Shown here: piece after piece, positions 1 to 9,556 of the stretch
Layout of the letters: each line of letters starts with the position of its first letter
Numbering within the stretch: position 1 is the stretch's first letter
Assembly: GCA_963725425.1 (NCBI GenBank)
Contig: CAVRYJ010000022.1
Location: 1-64,000, forward strand
Origin: Clostridium_I sp963725425
GTDB taxonomy: Bacteria > Bacillota > Clostridia > Clostridiales > Clostridiaceae
DNA length: 64,000 nt
Direction of reading: 5' to 3'
Made by a program: the position numbers and the translations under genes
The notes under the pieces: model-generated
What the model was told of the DNA's origin: nothing
Database searches by the model: none
The model's input: the letters and a program-made list of their open reading frames with translations, nothing else

Positions 1-1158
1 TTCAGCTGGTTTATAAATCATATTTTCCTTCCTACTAATATCTGTCTTATACTTTCGTGTTTTACTGATTTCATAATTTGAAGGCTTGATGAATGCTAGC
101 TGTTGATTATTTTCCAAATACAAATAATTTTCTTCACTTTCATATCCAGAATCTGCAATAATTCTTTTGTAAATTCGGTTCTGTTTTTCCCGTAGGGTGT
201 CTAAAAATGGAATTAGCATAGTAGTATCTGTACATTGTGGTCCAGCTGTAACACAAACGACATATTCTGCATCCGTTCCAAACTGGACATTATAGGCAGG
301 TTTTAGCTGACCGTTCCTCATTGCATCTTCTTTCATCCGCATAAATGTAGCATCATGATCTGTTTTTGAAAAGCTATTTCTATTGCCCATGATATGAATG
401 TACTGATTATACTGTTTCAATTTTGTAATGTATTTATCAAGCTGCTCTAATGTTTTTTGAATTAAACTTTTTCGTTTACCACAACCATGTACAAAAACTA
501 TACATTCTTCTTTCTGTATCTTCTTAAGTTTTTTACGAAGTTTATTTAGGTGATAAATTTTAATTTCACTTTTATATAAAATTTTAATTCCAAAATCTTT
601 TTCAGCTTGCAAAATAAATGCAGGAATTTTATCCATGAGTTTTTTCTGATTTTTAGTAACTGATTTTTTCCAGACGAAAGTGTACTTGTTGGCTGCCGCC
701 TCAATCTTTGTACCGTCAATGAACAGATTTTCCAGCGAAAGCTCTCCGTTATCTGCCAGAAAGTCTGTCATTTGTGTTAAAAGTTCTTCGGCAACTGGTG
801 CAAAATGAAGGCTACGAAATCTAGCTATAGTTGAATAAACTGGTGCTGGCGCACTTTCTAAAAGGTACATGAAATTAATATCTCGCTTACATGCACTTTC
901 AATTTTACGTGAAGCATAATAATGATTCATGTACGCATATAACATAATCTTAAGCATCTGCCTTGGGGTTGGCTGATTTTTCCTTATACGGAAATAAGTC
1001 TGGTATAATTCTCTTAAATCCATCTCCTCTACAACCTGACTTAGTAACCTCACAGAATCATCTTTAGGAATCATGTATTCAGTATTTATTGGCAGTTTTA
1101 ATTGATAAAAACTGTCATGAATGGTATAATTTCTTTGTGTTAAATTGTTCATTTTCAT
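1..1158 (-). CDS. IS1182 family transposase (3' end outside window)
   Basis: The frame is open from an ATG at 1158 to base 1, giving 386 residues without a stop, and continues past the window. The N-terminal region carries the KLPINTEYMIPKDDSVRLL type opening of IS1182 transposases. It is followed by a region with FIDGTKIEAAANKYTF (first part of the DDE domain) and, near the window edge, by IIADSGYESEENYLYLE (DSGY region). These features support a DDE transposase that catalyses cut-and-paste movement of its own element. A second in-frame ATG lies two codons downstream. A hairpin lies just upstream of the start. The gene looks intact as far as it can be read. Confidence 0.88.
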   Translation of the reverse strand, partial: MKMNNLTQRNYTIHDSFYQLKLPINTEYMIPKDDSVRLLSQVVEEMDLRELYQTYFRIRKNQPTPRQMLKIMLYAYMNHYYASRKIESACKRDINFMYLLESAPAPVYSTIARFRSLHFAPVAEELLTQMTDFLADNGELSLENLFIDGTKIEAAANKYTFVWKKSVTKNQKKLMDKIPAFILQAEKDFGIKILYKSEIKIYHLNKLRKKLKKIQKEECIVFVHGCGKRKSLIQKTLEQLDKYITKLKQYNQYIHIMGNRNSFSKTDHDATFMRMKEDAMRNGQLKPAYNVQFGTDAEYVVCVTAGPQCTDTTMLIPFLDTLREKQNRIYKRIIADSGYESEENYLYLENNQQLAFIKPSNYEISKTRKYKTDISRKENMIYKPAE

Positions 1159-1176
1159 AAATATATTTTACACCTT

Positions 1177-1213
1177 TTCCCTAACTTTTTTAAGCTAGGG
1201 AATTGTTTTTTTT
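1177..1213 (+). terminator. Hairpin with T-run inside the IS end
   Basis: TTCCCTA (1177-1183) pairs with TAGGGAA (1196-1202) and is followed by a T-rich run at 1206-1213 on the plus strand. It lies between the transposase start and the element end. It could stop antisense transcription on the plus strand or fold in the 5' leader of the transposase mRNA and limit its translation. This is inferred from sequence only. Confidence 0.5.
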
Positions 1214-1254
1214 ATAAAAAAACTGCTACACTAATTTCTTAGTGCAACAGCCCC

Positions 1255-1514
1255 ATGTTATTCTAAAATTAAATTCAAGTGAAAGTACTATTGAAATATC
1301 TGTAACAGATACGGGAGAAGGTATTCCCAATGAACATCTTGATAAAATATTCGAAAGGTTTTACAGAGTTGAGAAATCACGTTCAAGAAATTTGGGAGGG
1401 TCTGGTCTTGGACTTTCTATAGCTGAGTGTATAGTTAAGGATCATAATGGACATATAAGTGTAACCAGCTCTTTTGGAAAAGGCACTATTTTTAAAGTAA
1501 CTTTACCAATATAG
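1255..1514 (+). pseudogene. Sensor histidine kinase, C-terminal ATPase fragment
   Basis: About 86 residues of a HATPase_c domain remain. The G1 box (VTDTGEGIP), F box (IFERFYRVEKSRSR) and G2 box (GGSGLGLSI) are all visible, and the end FKVTLPI is a normal kinase C-terminus. The dimerisation/H box and N box regions are missing because the IS1182-type element replaces the upstream sequence at 1254/1255. The frame can be read from a GTG inside the IS end, but a functional kinase cannot be made. The partner response regulator is not in the window. Confidence 0.85.
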
Positions 1515-1645
1515 GAATAAATCAGCCATTCCTGGCCCTCTTGTATTTCCATTATGGTAGTTGGAATATTAAGTATCTGCAATTATGAACTAAATTTACA
1601 TTCAACCCGACTTACAAGTGCAGAGATACAGAAATTATGAAAGCA

Positions 1646-2536
1646 TTAAATTTTATGACTTTTATAAATTTCCTTTGTAATTGCAACAAACCCCTTTATT
1701 TCGGCCAGTTCATTATTATTATGCCACGCAATTCCATAGGAAATTGAATCATTTAAATCCATAGGGACGAAGGATAGATCCGGGTCTTGCGTACATACAA
1801 AATCTGGCATCACTGCAATTCCAAGATTCCCTTTAATCATTGTATAGCCAATGAGTGGTCCGTCAGCAAAATAAAACATGGACGTTGGACACTGTATTTG
1901 GATATCTTTTTGCACACGTGCCATTTCGAAGGGACATTTCAAAGGATCTAATAGAATTAGAGCTTGATTTTGCAAGTCACCTATTTTGATAATGGTTTTC
2001 TTAGCTAATGAGTTCTCTTTTGGTAATACACAAACAAATCTTCCTGTAAAAAGTTCTGCATAACCAGCAACTGATATGTCCTTGATACTTTCTTTAACTG
2101 TAAAAATCAAATCAAAATTGTGATTGATAAATAGGTTCCTTTGCTCTTTGAAATCAGCGGTTTTTAGATAGATATGCATATGAGGGAATTTTTCCTTGAA
2201 GGTACTTAATATGTTTGGAAGGTATTTTACCTCTACATTTCCTCCATAACCAATTGATATATTTGACTCAAATCCAAGAGCGTAATGCTTTGCTTTTGCT
2301 ATTGCAATATTTGTTCTCGTTAACACTTCTTTCATGTCATTGTAAAAGGAAACACCAGCTGGAGTAAGTTCTACTTTTCTCTTTGTTCTAATAAATAATT
2401 TTAATCTAAGTTCATCTTCTAGAGTACTAATCTGATGAGTAACAGTGGGCTGTGTTATGTATTGTAGTTCTGCGGTTCTAGAAAAATTTAGAGTTTCAGC
2501 TAAATTAACAAAACATTCAAGTTGTTTAATATACAT
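1646..2536 (-). CDS. LysR family transcriptional regulator
   Basis: This 296-residue protein has the normal LysR length. Residues 1-60 form the winged helix-turn-helix (LECFVNLAETLNFSRTAEL followed by QPTVTHQISTLEDEL), and the rest is the type 2 periplasmic-binding-like effector domain. It is divergent from the NAD(P)-binding oxidoreductase at 2726, the usual arrangement for a LysR protein controlling its neighbour. The 189-bp gap contains a perfect 16-bp palindrome. The inducer cannot be deduced from sequence. Confidence 0.92.
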   Translation of the reverse strand: MYIKQLECFVNLAETLNFSRTAELQYITQPTVTHQISTLEDELRLKLFIRTKRKVELTPAGVSFYNDMKEVLTRTNIAIAKAKHYALGFESNISIGYGGNVEVKYLPNILSTFKEKFPHMHIYLKTADFKEQRNLFINHNFDLIFTVKESIKDISVAGYAELFTGRFVCVLPKENSLAKKTIIKIGDLQNQALILLDPLKCPFEMARVQKDIQIQCPTSMFYFADGPLIGYTMIKGNLGIAVMPDFVCTQDPDLSFVPMDLNDSISYGIAWHNNNELAEIKGFVAITKEIYKSHKI

Positions 2537-2612
2537 ATTGACTTACCTCCTCTAGTTATAGAAGTGTTCTATTAATAATAACATATTTCAATTTCGGTTC
2601 AAGGGAGAAAAA

Positions 2613-2669
2613 TGTTAATATATTAACAAGCAGAGTATTACTAGATGTAATTGTTTAAGTCTATCTAGT
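2613..2669. promoter_or_regulatory. Palindromes in the LysR/oxidoreductase divergent region
   Basis: TGTTAATATATTAACA at 2613-2628 is a perfect 16-bp palindrome. A second inverted repeat, ACTAGAT (2640-2646) with ATCTAGT (2663-2669), follows. Both lie between the divergent starts and are candidate binding sites for the LysR protein or for another dimeric regulator. Confidence 0.5.
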
Positions 2670-2725
2670 TGCTTAGCATATTATTGGATTAATACCTTTA
2701 ATTAAAAATAAACGGAGGGAAAAAC

Positions 2726-3691
2726 ATGAGATATATTGTTACCGGAGCAGATGGACAACTAGGAGGCAGAGTGGCTTCCAATATGTTAAAAGAGGTGTCT
2801 GGAGATCAATTGATTTTTACATGCCCATATAAAAGCCATTTAAGAGAAGAACGTTTAAAGGTTTGGGAAGAAAAAGGTGTTACAGTTAGCGAAGCAAATT
2901 ATGATAATAAAGAGCAAATGATAGAGGCTTTCAAAGGTGGAGATCGTATTTATATGGTATCTGGTGTAATAATAGGACCAGAACGTGTTCAGCAACATAA
3001 AAATGTAATTGATGCAGCTATTGCAGCTGGTGTAAAACATATAACGTACACTTCATTCTTTGGTGCTAATCGTCCAGAATACAAACAATATGTATTGCCG
3101 GATCATACGGCCACTGAAAAATATCTAATTGAATCTGGTGTGGATTATAATATTATGAGAAACAATCTTTACTTAGAAAACTACTTACTCAATTCTGTTA
3201 TGATGGCTAATTTAGATAACAATAGATGGGTTACTACAGCGGGGGAAGGAAAGGCAACATTCATTGCAAAAGATGATAGTGGTCGTGTTGCTACGGCATT
3301 GTTATTAGGTAAGGGAGAACATAATAAAGATTACGATGTAACAGGTAAATTAATCAGTGAACATGAAATTTGTAATATGATTAGTAAATCATCTGGCATT
3401 AATTATGAATATATAACTCTTAATGAAGAAGAATATTATGATTATTTAGATTCAATATATATTCCTCGTACTTCACATGGAAATTATTCAAAATCACCAG
3501 TGCCATGGTGTACTAATGATATGGTAACAAATGAATCTGGTATTAGAGATGGTTTAATGGCAGATGAAACGGATACTGTTGAAACATTGACTGGCAGAAA
3601 GCCAATAGATCCTAATGATCTATTAGAAAAGTATAGCTTTGTATGGAAAGAAAAAATAACTGCTTACCGGGATTTAGGCAGAGTTCAATAA
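2726..3691 (+). CDS. NmrA-like NAD(P)-binding oxidoreductase (atypical SDR)
   Basis: The 321-residue protein opens with a Rossmann nucleotide-binding motif (VTGADGQLGGRV, GxxGxxG). It also has the ITYTSFFGA and YNIMRNNLYLENYL segments seen in NmrA/QorB-type quinone oxidoreductases. The usual QorB length is about 285 residues, so this protein has a slightly longer C-terminus. The ribosome site CGGAGGG lies just before the ATG. Likely role: NAD(P)H-dependent reduction of a small electrophile or quinone, under the divergent LysR regulator. The substrate is unknown. Confidence 0.85.
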   Translation: MRYIVTGADGQLGGRVASNMLKEVSGDQLIFTCPYKSHLREERLKVWEEKGVTVSEANYDNKEQMIEAFKGGDRIYMVSGVIIGPERVQQHKNVIDAAIAAGVKHITYTSFFGANRPEYKQYVLPDHTATEKYLIESGVDYNIMRNNLYLENYLLNSVMMANLDNNRWVTTAGEGKATFIAKDDSGRVATALLLGKGEHNKDYDVTGKLISEHEICNMISKSSGINYEYITLNEEEYYDYLDSIYIPRTSHGNYSKSPVPWCTNDMVTNESGIRDGLMADETDTVETLTGRKPIDPNDLLEKYSFVWKEKITAYRDLGRVQ

Positions 3692-4236
3692 TAGTAGTGA
3701 TATAATGTAAGTTAAAGAATACAATTCATCGTAAAAAAAAGTTTGTATGAAGTTACATTATGATTAAAAAGAAATATTTTGGTCTTGTAATGGGGTATGG
3801 CAACGATTAATGTTAAAAGCAGGCGCATGACAATATTTACCTATAAGTAGTATCACATAAGTACCAATATTATTTTTGTGATGTCACAAAATATAAAATC
3901 CATAGTTTTGTGACATGAAATAATGCCAACACCAAAGGTAAGGTTTTTGTGTTACTATCCTTGCAAGTGGCTATTTTGCTTATATAAGAATGGTAAATAC
4001 TGTCTCATGGCTGTTTTTTGCACGAATCGTTGCCGTAACCCAAATCATCTAAAATTTTCAAAGTGCTTTGCTCAAACAATTTTTTCTTGTTCTATTGCTT
4101 GATTTATATTATCTTTAAATTTATTAAAACATAGTTTTTTCATATTATAACCATCCATTCTCAAAGAAAGCTGTTTATCAATATATCTTCTTTTGGAGGA
4201 ATCCTTACTATTATATTGTTTAGATTAATCAAATAA
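3692..4236. other. Intergenic region with CRP/FNR-like palindromes and a decayed ORF
   Basis: No intact gene is visible. TTTTGTGA-TG-TCACAAAA at 3874-3891 is a perfect pair of 8-bp arms, and a partial copy (TTTTGTGACA) lies at 3906-3915. On the minus strand, 4072-4224 is a 50-residue open frame with no clear start (ending QAIEQEKIV) that I do not recognise; it may be the tail of a lost gene. Confidence 0.4.
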
Positions 4237-4401
4237 CTACATGCGTCCTATGAGCACAATAAGTAAAATAAAGTATATAATCCCAATTCCAAACAAAATA
4301 ATAGAAATAATCTTTAAATTTCTCATTCTTGTTATAAAGCCCATAATAAGTAATACTAGTGCAATTAAAAAAAGCAAAAATAAAATACCTGTAAGTGACA
4401 T
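4237..4401 (-). CDS. Small hydrophobic membrane protein, 54 aa
   Basis: An ATG at 4401 is preceded by a strong ribosome site (ATAGGAGGTTTGCT) and opens a 54-residue frame. There are two hydrophobic stretches, roughly residues 4-21 (GILFLLFLIALVLLIMG) and 29-50, separated by a short basic loop (TRMRNLK). It looks like a two-pass membrane protein. It lies downstream of the decayed ABC exporter on the same strand. No family is recognised. The plus-strand frame covering the same bases lacks a ribosome site and is a shadow. Confidence 0.6.
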   Translation of the reverse strand: MSLTGILFLLFLIALVLLIMGFITRMRNLKIISIILFGIGIIYFILLIVLIGRM

Positions 4402-4646
4402 AGCAAACCTCCTATTTAATTTTAGTTATAATTGGATTCTTAACATAGTTCAATTATAAAATATTTATCTAAATAACATCAATTTAAAAAGGAATTACCA
4501 TTTATTCGTATAATTAGTATATTGTATTGATCCGTGCACATTTTAAATTGAGAAAGTGAGGATATAACTATGAGAGACAATAATATTTACATTTAAAAAC
4601 TAAATGGGGCCGTTAACAATTTGTTTTGCTATTCATTGTAGATCGC

Positions 4647-5914
4647 CTATTGCATAATCTTAATTATCTTTTTAAAACCATAAAGTGAATAAATAACACC
4701 TATAAAAATTATAAAAATTGTAAGACTTGCATATAAATATTGTGTCAATTCAATATGAAGCGATCCCCTAGCAATAGCAGCAACAATGAGAAATATAAGA
4801 GGTAAAATCGTAAGTATAAAATATGGTTTCAAAACTTTTAGATAATGCCCATTTTCAAACAAATCTTTAATATCAACCCATTTTAATTCTATACTATCTA
4901 GGTCTATTTCCATTTGAATTATTGCTATTGCTATCATATATATAATTATAACTATTTCAAATAAAATAAACTCAGCAAAATTAGATGAGATTAATACTAT
5001 TAGTACATTTGTATTTATAAAGCTAAAGATATTAGTTAAAATACCAAGGTAAACCTTAGATAGTAGAATTTTTTTACCATCTATTGGGAATACTTTGAAT
5101 TGATTTAATGCCCTGCCTTCTCTTGAAAATGATGTTACAGATGTTGAATTCACATTTACAAAAGTTAAAAACCATAAAATAACTAGCAAACTTTTTATGC
5201 CCTGTAAATCAGTTCCAATGCTAATAACCTTTTTTCTAAATAATATTAATATGATTACGGCAATTGTTGAGCAAATAACATTCCAGGTAATACAATTAGC
5301 ACGAAGTACTGGTATTCTCATTATTTGTTTAGCATCTCTTATAATATTTGAAATAATAGGGTTTCTTAATTTAAATTCATATTGACTTGGCTGTAGTTCT
5401 GTTTTTTTAGAATCCCTTGAACTAAATATGGTGCTTTTCATAATTGTTAAATATACATTTCCACCAATTAAGTAAAAACCCAAACAGCTGACTATAATTA
5501 TAGATAATACAATTATAAAGTTTATCAATATTTCTGTACCTTGATTTCCATTAAAAAAAACGTTAAATAATAAGCTTCCAATTTTAACATGATTACTTAA
5601 AGCGGATTTTAACAACATATATGTTAAAAATATTACGCCCAGGTCAATTAAAATTAACCATTTATTATTTTTATGTCCGCTTTTTGATTCTTTTATTACT
5701 GCTGTAATTCCAAATATTGTTAATGATATTAATGCAAGAAATACAGTTGGAACAGCAGTTATAATAATTTCATATATTGTTACATGTAAATAATATGCAA
5801 AGCCTACATTAGTTAAAATTCCATAACTAAATAATAATATTAGTACAAATATGGAGATTAATATACTAGAAAAATAGCAGAGAACGCATTTAGATAATAG
5901 TAAGTTTCCCTGTT
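4647..5914 (-). pseudogene. ABC-2 type exporter permease, N-terminus deleted
   Basis: The frame reads from about 5914 to 4647, 422 codons, with an internal ATG at 5618. It encodes many transmembrane segments and the segment SREGRALNQFKVFPIDG, typical of large clostridial ABC exporter permeases of about 550 residues. The upstream end has no start codon or ribosome site and runs directly out of a truncated ATP-binding gene in another frame. The simplest reading is one deletion that removed the C-terminal part of the ATPase and the N-terminal part of the permease. An internal restart at 5618 (323 residues) is possible but would not give a complete permease. Confidence 0.75.
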
Positions 5915-6082
5915 TTATTCTGATGCATCAAGAATACCAATTATCATGCTTATTGTTGTGGTCTTACCTGCACCATTGGGCCCTATTAGACCTACAATAC
6001 TGCCATCCTTAATGTTAATGTTAAGATTATCTACGGCAATAAACTCATTATATTTTTTTGATACATTTTCTATAGAAATCAT
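5915..6082 (-). pseudogene. ABC transporter ATP-binding protein, N-terminal fragment
   Basis: The 55-residue frame opens MISIENVSKKY and contains a perfect Walker A motif (GPNGAGKTTT) before a stop at 5915-5917. The Q loop, LSGGQ signature, Walker B and H loop are absent; normal length is about 230-300 residues. The coding sequence passes straight into permease sequence in a different frame, marking a deletion junction near 5915-5925. It lies 83 bp downstream of a lipoprotein gene on the same strand, so the original order was lipoprotein, ATPase, permease. Confidence 0.85.
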
Positions 6083-6165
6083 AATCTTTTAATCAGCCCC
6101 TCATTTTTTAAAATTACTTTTATTCCTATTTTACGAGTATTTTAGCATATTATCAACATTTATAG

Positions 6166-6979
6166 CTATGAGTTTAACAGTATCATTGCAATACAATCGA
6201 TAATTTTTTCATCATTAATTTTTAACACTGGTAAAGTAGTTTTATTTTCTAGGTTATAATAATAAACATTGTATAATTCACTGGTTTCACTAGCAACAAA
6301 ATAAAATCCTTTTCCATCTTTAGAAAAACACAGTTTCGTTATATCCTGATAAGATCCAGTAGTCTTTAAAATACATTTTGGTTTATTAGTATTATTATTT
6401 AAACCTTTTAATAAAATTTTTTTTTCTAATTTGTGATTATCTACTTCTCCTGTTAAAATTATCGTTGATTGTTTATTTGGGGACATAGATATATTTCCAA
6501 TCACAGTCTTTATTGAACCATAAACTTTTTCATCTTTTCCATTTTCATCTTTTAATATAATTTTATTATTAGGTGAAAATAATTTCATGTTATGTGTTTT
6601 GTTAGCTTTAGACATAAGGCTCAATATTTCTTGTTCAGAATTTTGAAATACAAGCATTGAATTAGAAGAGTTAGTAAAATCAAAAAATTGATTTGATAAA
6701 TCTTTTTCATTCTCATCTAATATTTTCAATCTGTTAGACTTTATGTCATATATTGAAAGATTAAAATTTCTATGATTTTCTTGAATCGTTCTTAAATAAA
6801 TTAAAGCTTTATTATAATTAATTTTTAAAAAGTCCACATTAATAATTAACAATCTTATTATTATTATTATAAGGAGAAGATATTATAAGCAAATCTTCAT
6901 TAGATTTTGTCTCACATCCACTAAATATATAGAAAATCGAAATAAGAATAAAAATTAAAAATAATTTTTTATTTTTCAT
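6166..6979 (-). pseudogene. Lipoprotein of the ABC exporter operon, frameshifted
   Basis: An ATG at 6979, preceded by GCGAGGTG, opens a lipoprotein signal peptide (MKNKKLFLIFILISIFYIF then SGCE, a lipobox). After about 45 codons the frame ends at a TAA beside an (AAT)n run near 6855-6870. The remaining 228 residues continue in another frame from about 6852 (LLIINVDFLKINYNKALIYL). They are rich in Asn, Lys and beta-type segments such as DGKGFYFVASETSELYNVYY, suggesting a WD/beta-propeller-like or solute-sensing extracytoplasmic domain. One nucleotide change would restore a single protein of about 270 residues. Not recognised beyond lipoprotein. Confidence 0.65.
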
Positions 6980-7251
6980 AGTTAAGACACCTCGCATTCA
7001 AGTATCTATATGCCTTTTTATTAGCGTATGAAATATGATTTTGCATATGTGTTATTATTGTGTTACTGTATACATATTGTGTTAAATATGGAGGTTATAC
7101 TGCCATAAAAAGGGCAATTATCATGGATAGTAACTTAAGGTTAAGTAAGCAAAGCCAACAGAATACTGACTTGCTATTTTTTTGAAGATGCCGTATATGG
7201 ATTCTTAAAATTTGTTTAAAGTTAGAAATTTATTTGGAAGGATTGGTTATC
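6980..7251 (+). other. Upstream region of the penicillin-binding protein with a possible 20-aa ORF
   Basis: The stretch is A/T rich. ATG at 7123, with AAAAAGGG upstream, opens a 20-codon frame ending at 7183-7185 (MDSNLRLSKQSQQNTDLLFF). It is too short to judge as a real gene. No clear terminator or promoter pair stands out. Confidence 0.25.
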
Positions 7252-9075
7252 TTGAAAAAAATACCACATATCAATAAAATGGCTGAGGCTAAACGGTTAT
7301 TAATAATACTAATGATATTTGCAACAGTTTTTAGTGCCATTATAGGTAGGCTTTTTTATGTTATGTATGTTAATGGCAATTTCTACCGAACAAAGGCATT
7401 ACACCAGGATATAGAGGACATAACAATTAGTCCTAAAAGAGGAAGTATACTTGACCGTAATGGGAATGAACTTGCAGTGAGTATAGCTGCATACAGAGTA
7501 GATATAGATATGAATACATTAAGGATTTCTTTAAGAAAGAGTGGTATGTCCATGGACGAGCTAACCGAAAAGTTATCTTCTATTTTAAAGATGGATTCAA
7601 AGAAAATTACAAATATATTATATATGAAGTCACCACAGGGTAATCCAGTGGAATTTGCAACTCTAGTACGCCAAGTAGACAAGACTCAAGCTGATGCGAT
7701 AAGGGCACTGAAAATACAGGGGCTTATCATTTCGGATGATACTCAAAGAAACTATATAAATAACAACTTTTTGGCAAGTACACTTGGATATACAAATGCA
7801 GAGGGAAATGGAGTATCAGGAGTAGAAGATAGTTATAATTCCGAACTTACAGGGATTCCTGGTAGGAAAGTGTTAGAAACGGATAGAAAAGAAAATGCAC
7901 TTCCATATGAGAATTCGCAATATGTTGCTCCTGTGGATGGAAAAAATGTGAGACTGACTATTGATCGACGGATTCAAAAATATGCAGAAGATGCGGCAGA
8001 AAAAGCCTTAAAGAATAATAAGGCAAAATCTGTTACCATTACAGTAATGGACCCTAAAAATGGTGAGATATTGGCTATGGTAAGTAAGCCAGATTTCAAT
8101 CCTAATAATCCAAGTGTAAACATAAGTGGGACAACCACTCCTGTAAATGATTTATGGAAAAATAATGCGGTTCAGAATACATTTGAACCAGGATCCATTT
8201 TTAAAGTAATTACATCTTATGCTGCTTTGGCTGAAAAGGTGGTTAATGATGCTACTAGATTTTATGATCCAGGATATGTAATGGTTGATGGTACTCGTAT
8301 TCATGAGTGGAATAACATAGGATTTCCAACTCAAACTTTTCAAGATATAATTAAAAACTCTAGTAATGTTGGATTTGTAAATGTAGGTGTGAATTTATTA
8401 GGTAAAGAGAAATTATTTAAATATATAAATTTGTTTAACTTTGGTGAGAAAACTGGCATAGATTTGCCTGGAGAAACAACTGGTATAGTAAGAAGTGTAC
8501 AACAAACAAATAAAGTAGACCTTGCAAGTATTGCCTTTGGACAAGAAATATCTGTTTCAGCAGTTCAGTATTTGGCAGCTTTCAATTCCGTGGCAAATGG
8601 GGGTACTTGGATTAGACCTCATGTCATGGAGCAAATTGAACATACTGATAGTAATAATAAACTAGTTGTAGATAAAAAATATGACAACTTAGGAGAAAAA
8701 ACTATATTAGATAAGGATACAACAGCAACCTTAAGAGGGTATCTAAGAAATGTTGTTGCTCCTGGTCAAAATGGAGTTGGAGCTTTGGCCGATGTACCGG
8801 GCCTTGAAATTGCTGGAAAAACTGGGACGGCACAAAAATCAGATCCAGTAACTAGAAAATATGCCACTGGAAAATATATGGCTTCTTTTGCTGGTATGGC
8901 ACCATATAGTGATCCTAAGATTACAATGCTAGTATCTATTGATGAACCAGATCCTACAAATTATTGGGGAGGATCAACAGCAGCTCCTGTAGCCCATGAT
9001 TTATTTAAGGAGATATTTGATTATCTTAATGCAAATGGAGAAAATAAGTCCACTTTGCTTTATTCATCAAATTAA
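7252..9075 (+). CDS. Class B penicillin-binding protein (SpoVD/PBP2-like transpeptidase)
   Basis: I place the start at the TTG at 7252 because GGAAGGA lies 9 bases before it; this gives 607 residues. One membrane anchor (LLIILMIFATVFSAIIGRLF) is followed by a PBP dimer domain and a transpeptidase domain. The active-site motifs are all present: SIFK (about residue 315), SSN (about 370) and KTGTAQ (about 522). The enzyme cross-links peptidoglycan stem peptides outside the membrane. No PASTA domain is seen at the C-terminus, unlike Bacillus SpoVD. The gene stands alone, away from an mra cluster, so whether it serves sporulation or growth is open. Confidence 0.9.
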   Translation: MKKIPHINKMAEAKRLLIILMIFATVFSAIIGRLFYVMYVNGNFYRTKALHQDIEDITISPKRGSILDRNGNELAVSIAAYRVDIDMNTLRISLRKSGMSMDELTEKLSSILKMDSKKITNILYMKSPQGNPVEFATLVRQVDKTQADAIRALKIQGLIISDDTQRNYINNNFLASTLGYTNAEGNGVSGVEDSYNSELTGIPGRKVLETDRKENALPYENSQYVAPVDGKNVRLTIDRRIQKYAEDAAEKALKNNKAKSVTITVMDPKNGEILAMVSKPDFNPNNPSVNISGTTTPVNDLWKNNAVQNTFEPGSIFKVITSYAALAEKVVNDATRFYDPGYVMVDGTRIHEWNNIGFPTQTFQDIIKNSSNVGFVNVGVNLLGKEKLFKYINLFNFGEKTGIDLPGETTGIVRSVQQTNKVDLASIAFGQEISVSAVQYLAAFNSVANGGTWIRPHVMEQIEHTDSNNKLVVDKKYDNLGEKTILDKDTTATLRGYLRNVVAPGQNGVGALADVPGLEIAGKTGTAQKSDPVTRKYATGKYMASFAGMAPYSDPKITMLVSIDEPDPTNYWGGSTAAPVAHDLFKEIFDYLNANGENKSTLLYSSN

Positions 9076-9177
9076 ATAATATATTGAAGAAAATTATTGT
9101 TTATACTATAATATAACAAAGAAACAAAGAAACAAATATTATTCTATGAATATTTTAAATATAGGAGATGTATAATA

Positions 9178-9555
9178 ATGAGTGAAGGATTAGTGATGGA
9201 GCGTGAACTTATGGATATTAAAAGAATTAATGTATCTAGCAAGAGGCAAATTACTATACCAAACAAATTTTTTGAGCAACTTGGTGTTGGTAAAGAAGTT
9301 CAATGTTACGTTAAAGATGGTAGTTTAATTATAAAACCCATACGTAATGATTCAGGTGAATTTTCGGAAGAAATATTAGAAGATCTTGTTAATCAGGGTT
9401 ACTGTGGCACAGAACTGATTGAAAAATTTAAAGAAGCAAGCAGAAAAGTTAGACCTGCAGTTGAAACATTAATTACAAAAGCTGATAAAGTAGCTTTGAA
9501 TTTAAATGGTACCGGTGATGAAAAATTCAAAGAGATATTCAAAAGGGAAAATTAG
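9178..9555 (+). CDS. AbrB/MazE-type antitoxin
   Basis: This 125-residue protein has an N-terminal SpoVT/AbrB swapped-hairpin DNA-binding domain (INVSSKRQITIPNKFFEQLGVG, given here in part: KRQITIPNKFF). An acidic, helical C-terminal region follows that would bind the toxin. The start is supported by ATAGGAGATG upstream. The stop codon overlaps the spacing to the next gene, whose ATG is 2 bases beyond. It is expected to repress its own operon and neutralise the RelE/ParE-like protein encoded downstream. Confidence 0.85.
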   Translation: MSEGLVMERELMDIKRINVSSKRQITIPNKFFEQLGVGKEVQCYVKDGSLIIKPIRNDSGEFSEEILEDLVNQGYCGTELIEKFKEASRKVRPAVETLITKADKVALNLNGTGDEKFKEIFKREN

Positions 9556-9556
9556 A

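Larger units (their letters stand above)
1..1254 (-). mobile_element. IS1182-type insertion sequence, cut by window edge
   Basis: The element holds one transposase gene on the minus strand. Its right end is the terminal sequence that closes in TGCAACAGCCCC at 1243-1254, the outward end typical of IS1182-like elements (GGGGCTGTTGCA when read inward). A short inverted repeat, CACTAA/TTAGTG, lies just inside this end at about 1229-1244. The left end is outside the window. Immediately beyond 1254 the sequence becomes the C-terminal part of a histidine kinase, so the element appears to have inserted into that gene. Confidence 0.8.

Noticed and set aside
4241..4459. 72-codon plus-strand frame
   Set aside because: It lies opposite the 54-aa membrane protein, which has a strong ribosome site and better composition; this frame has neither.
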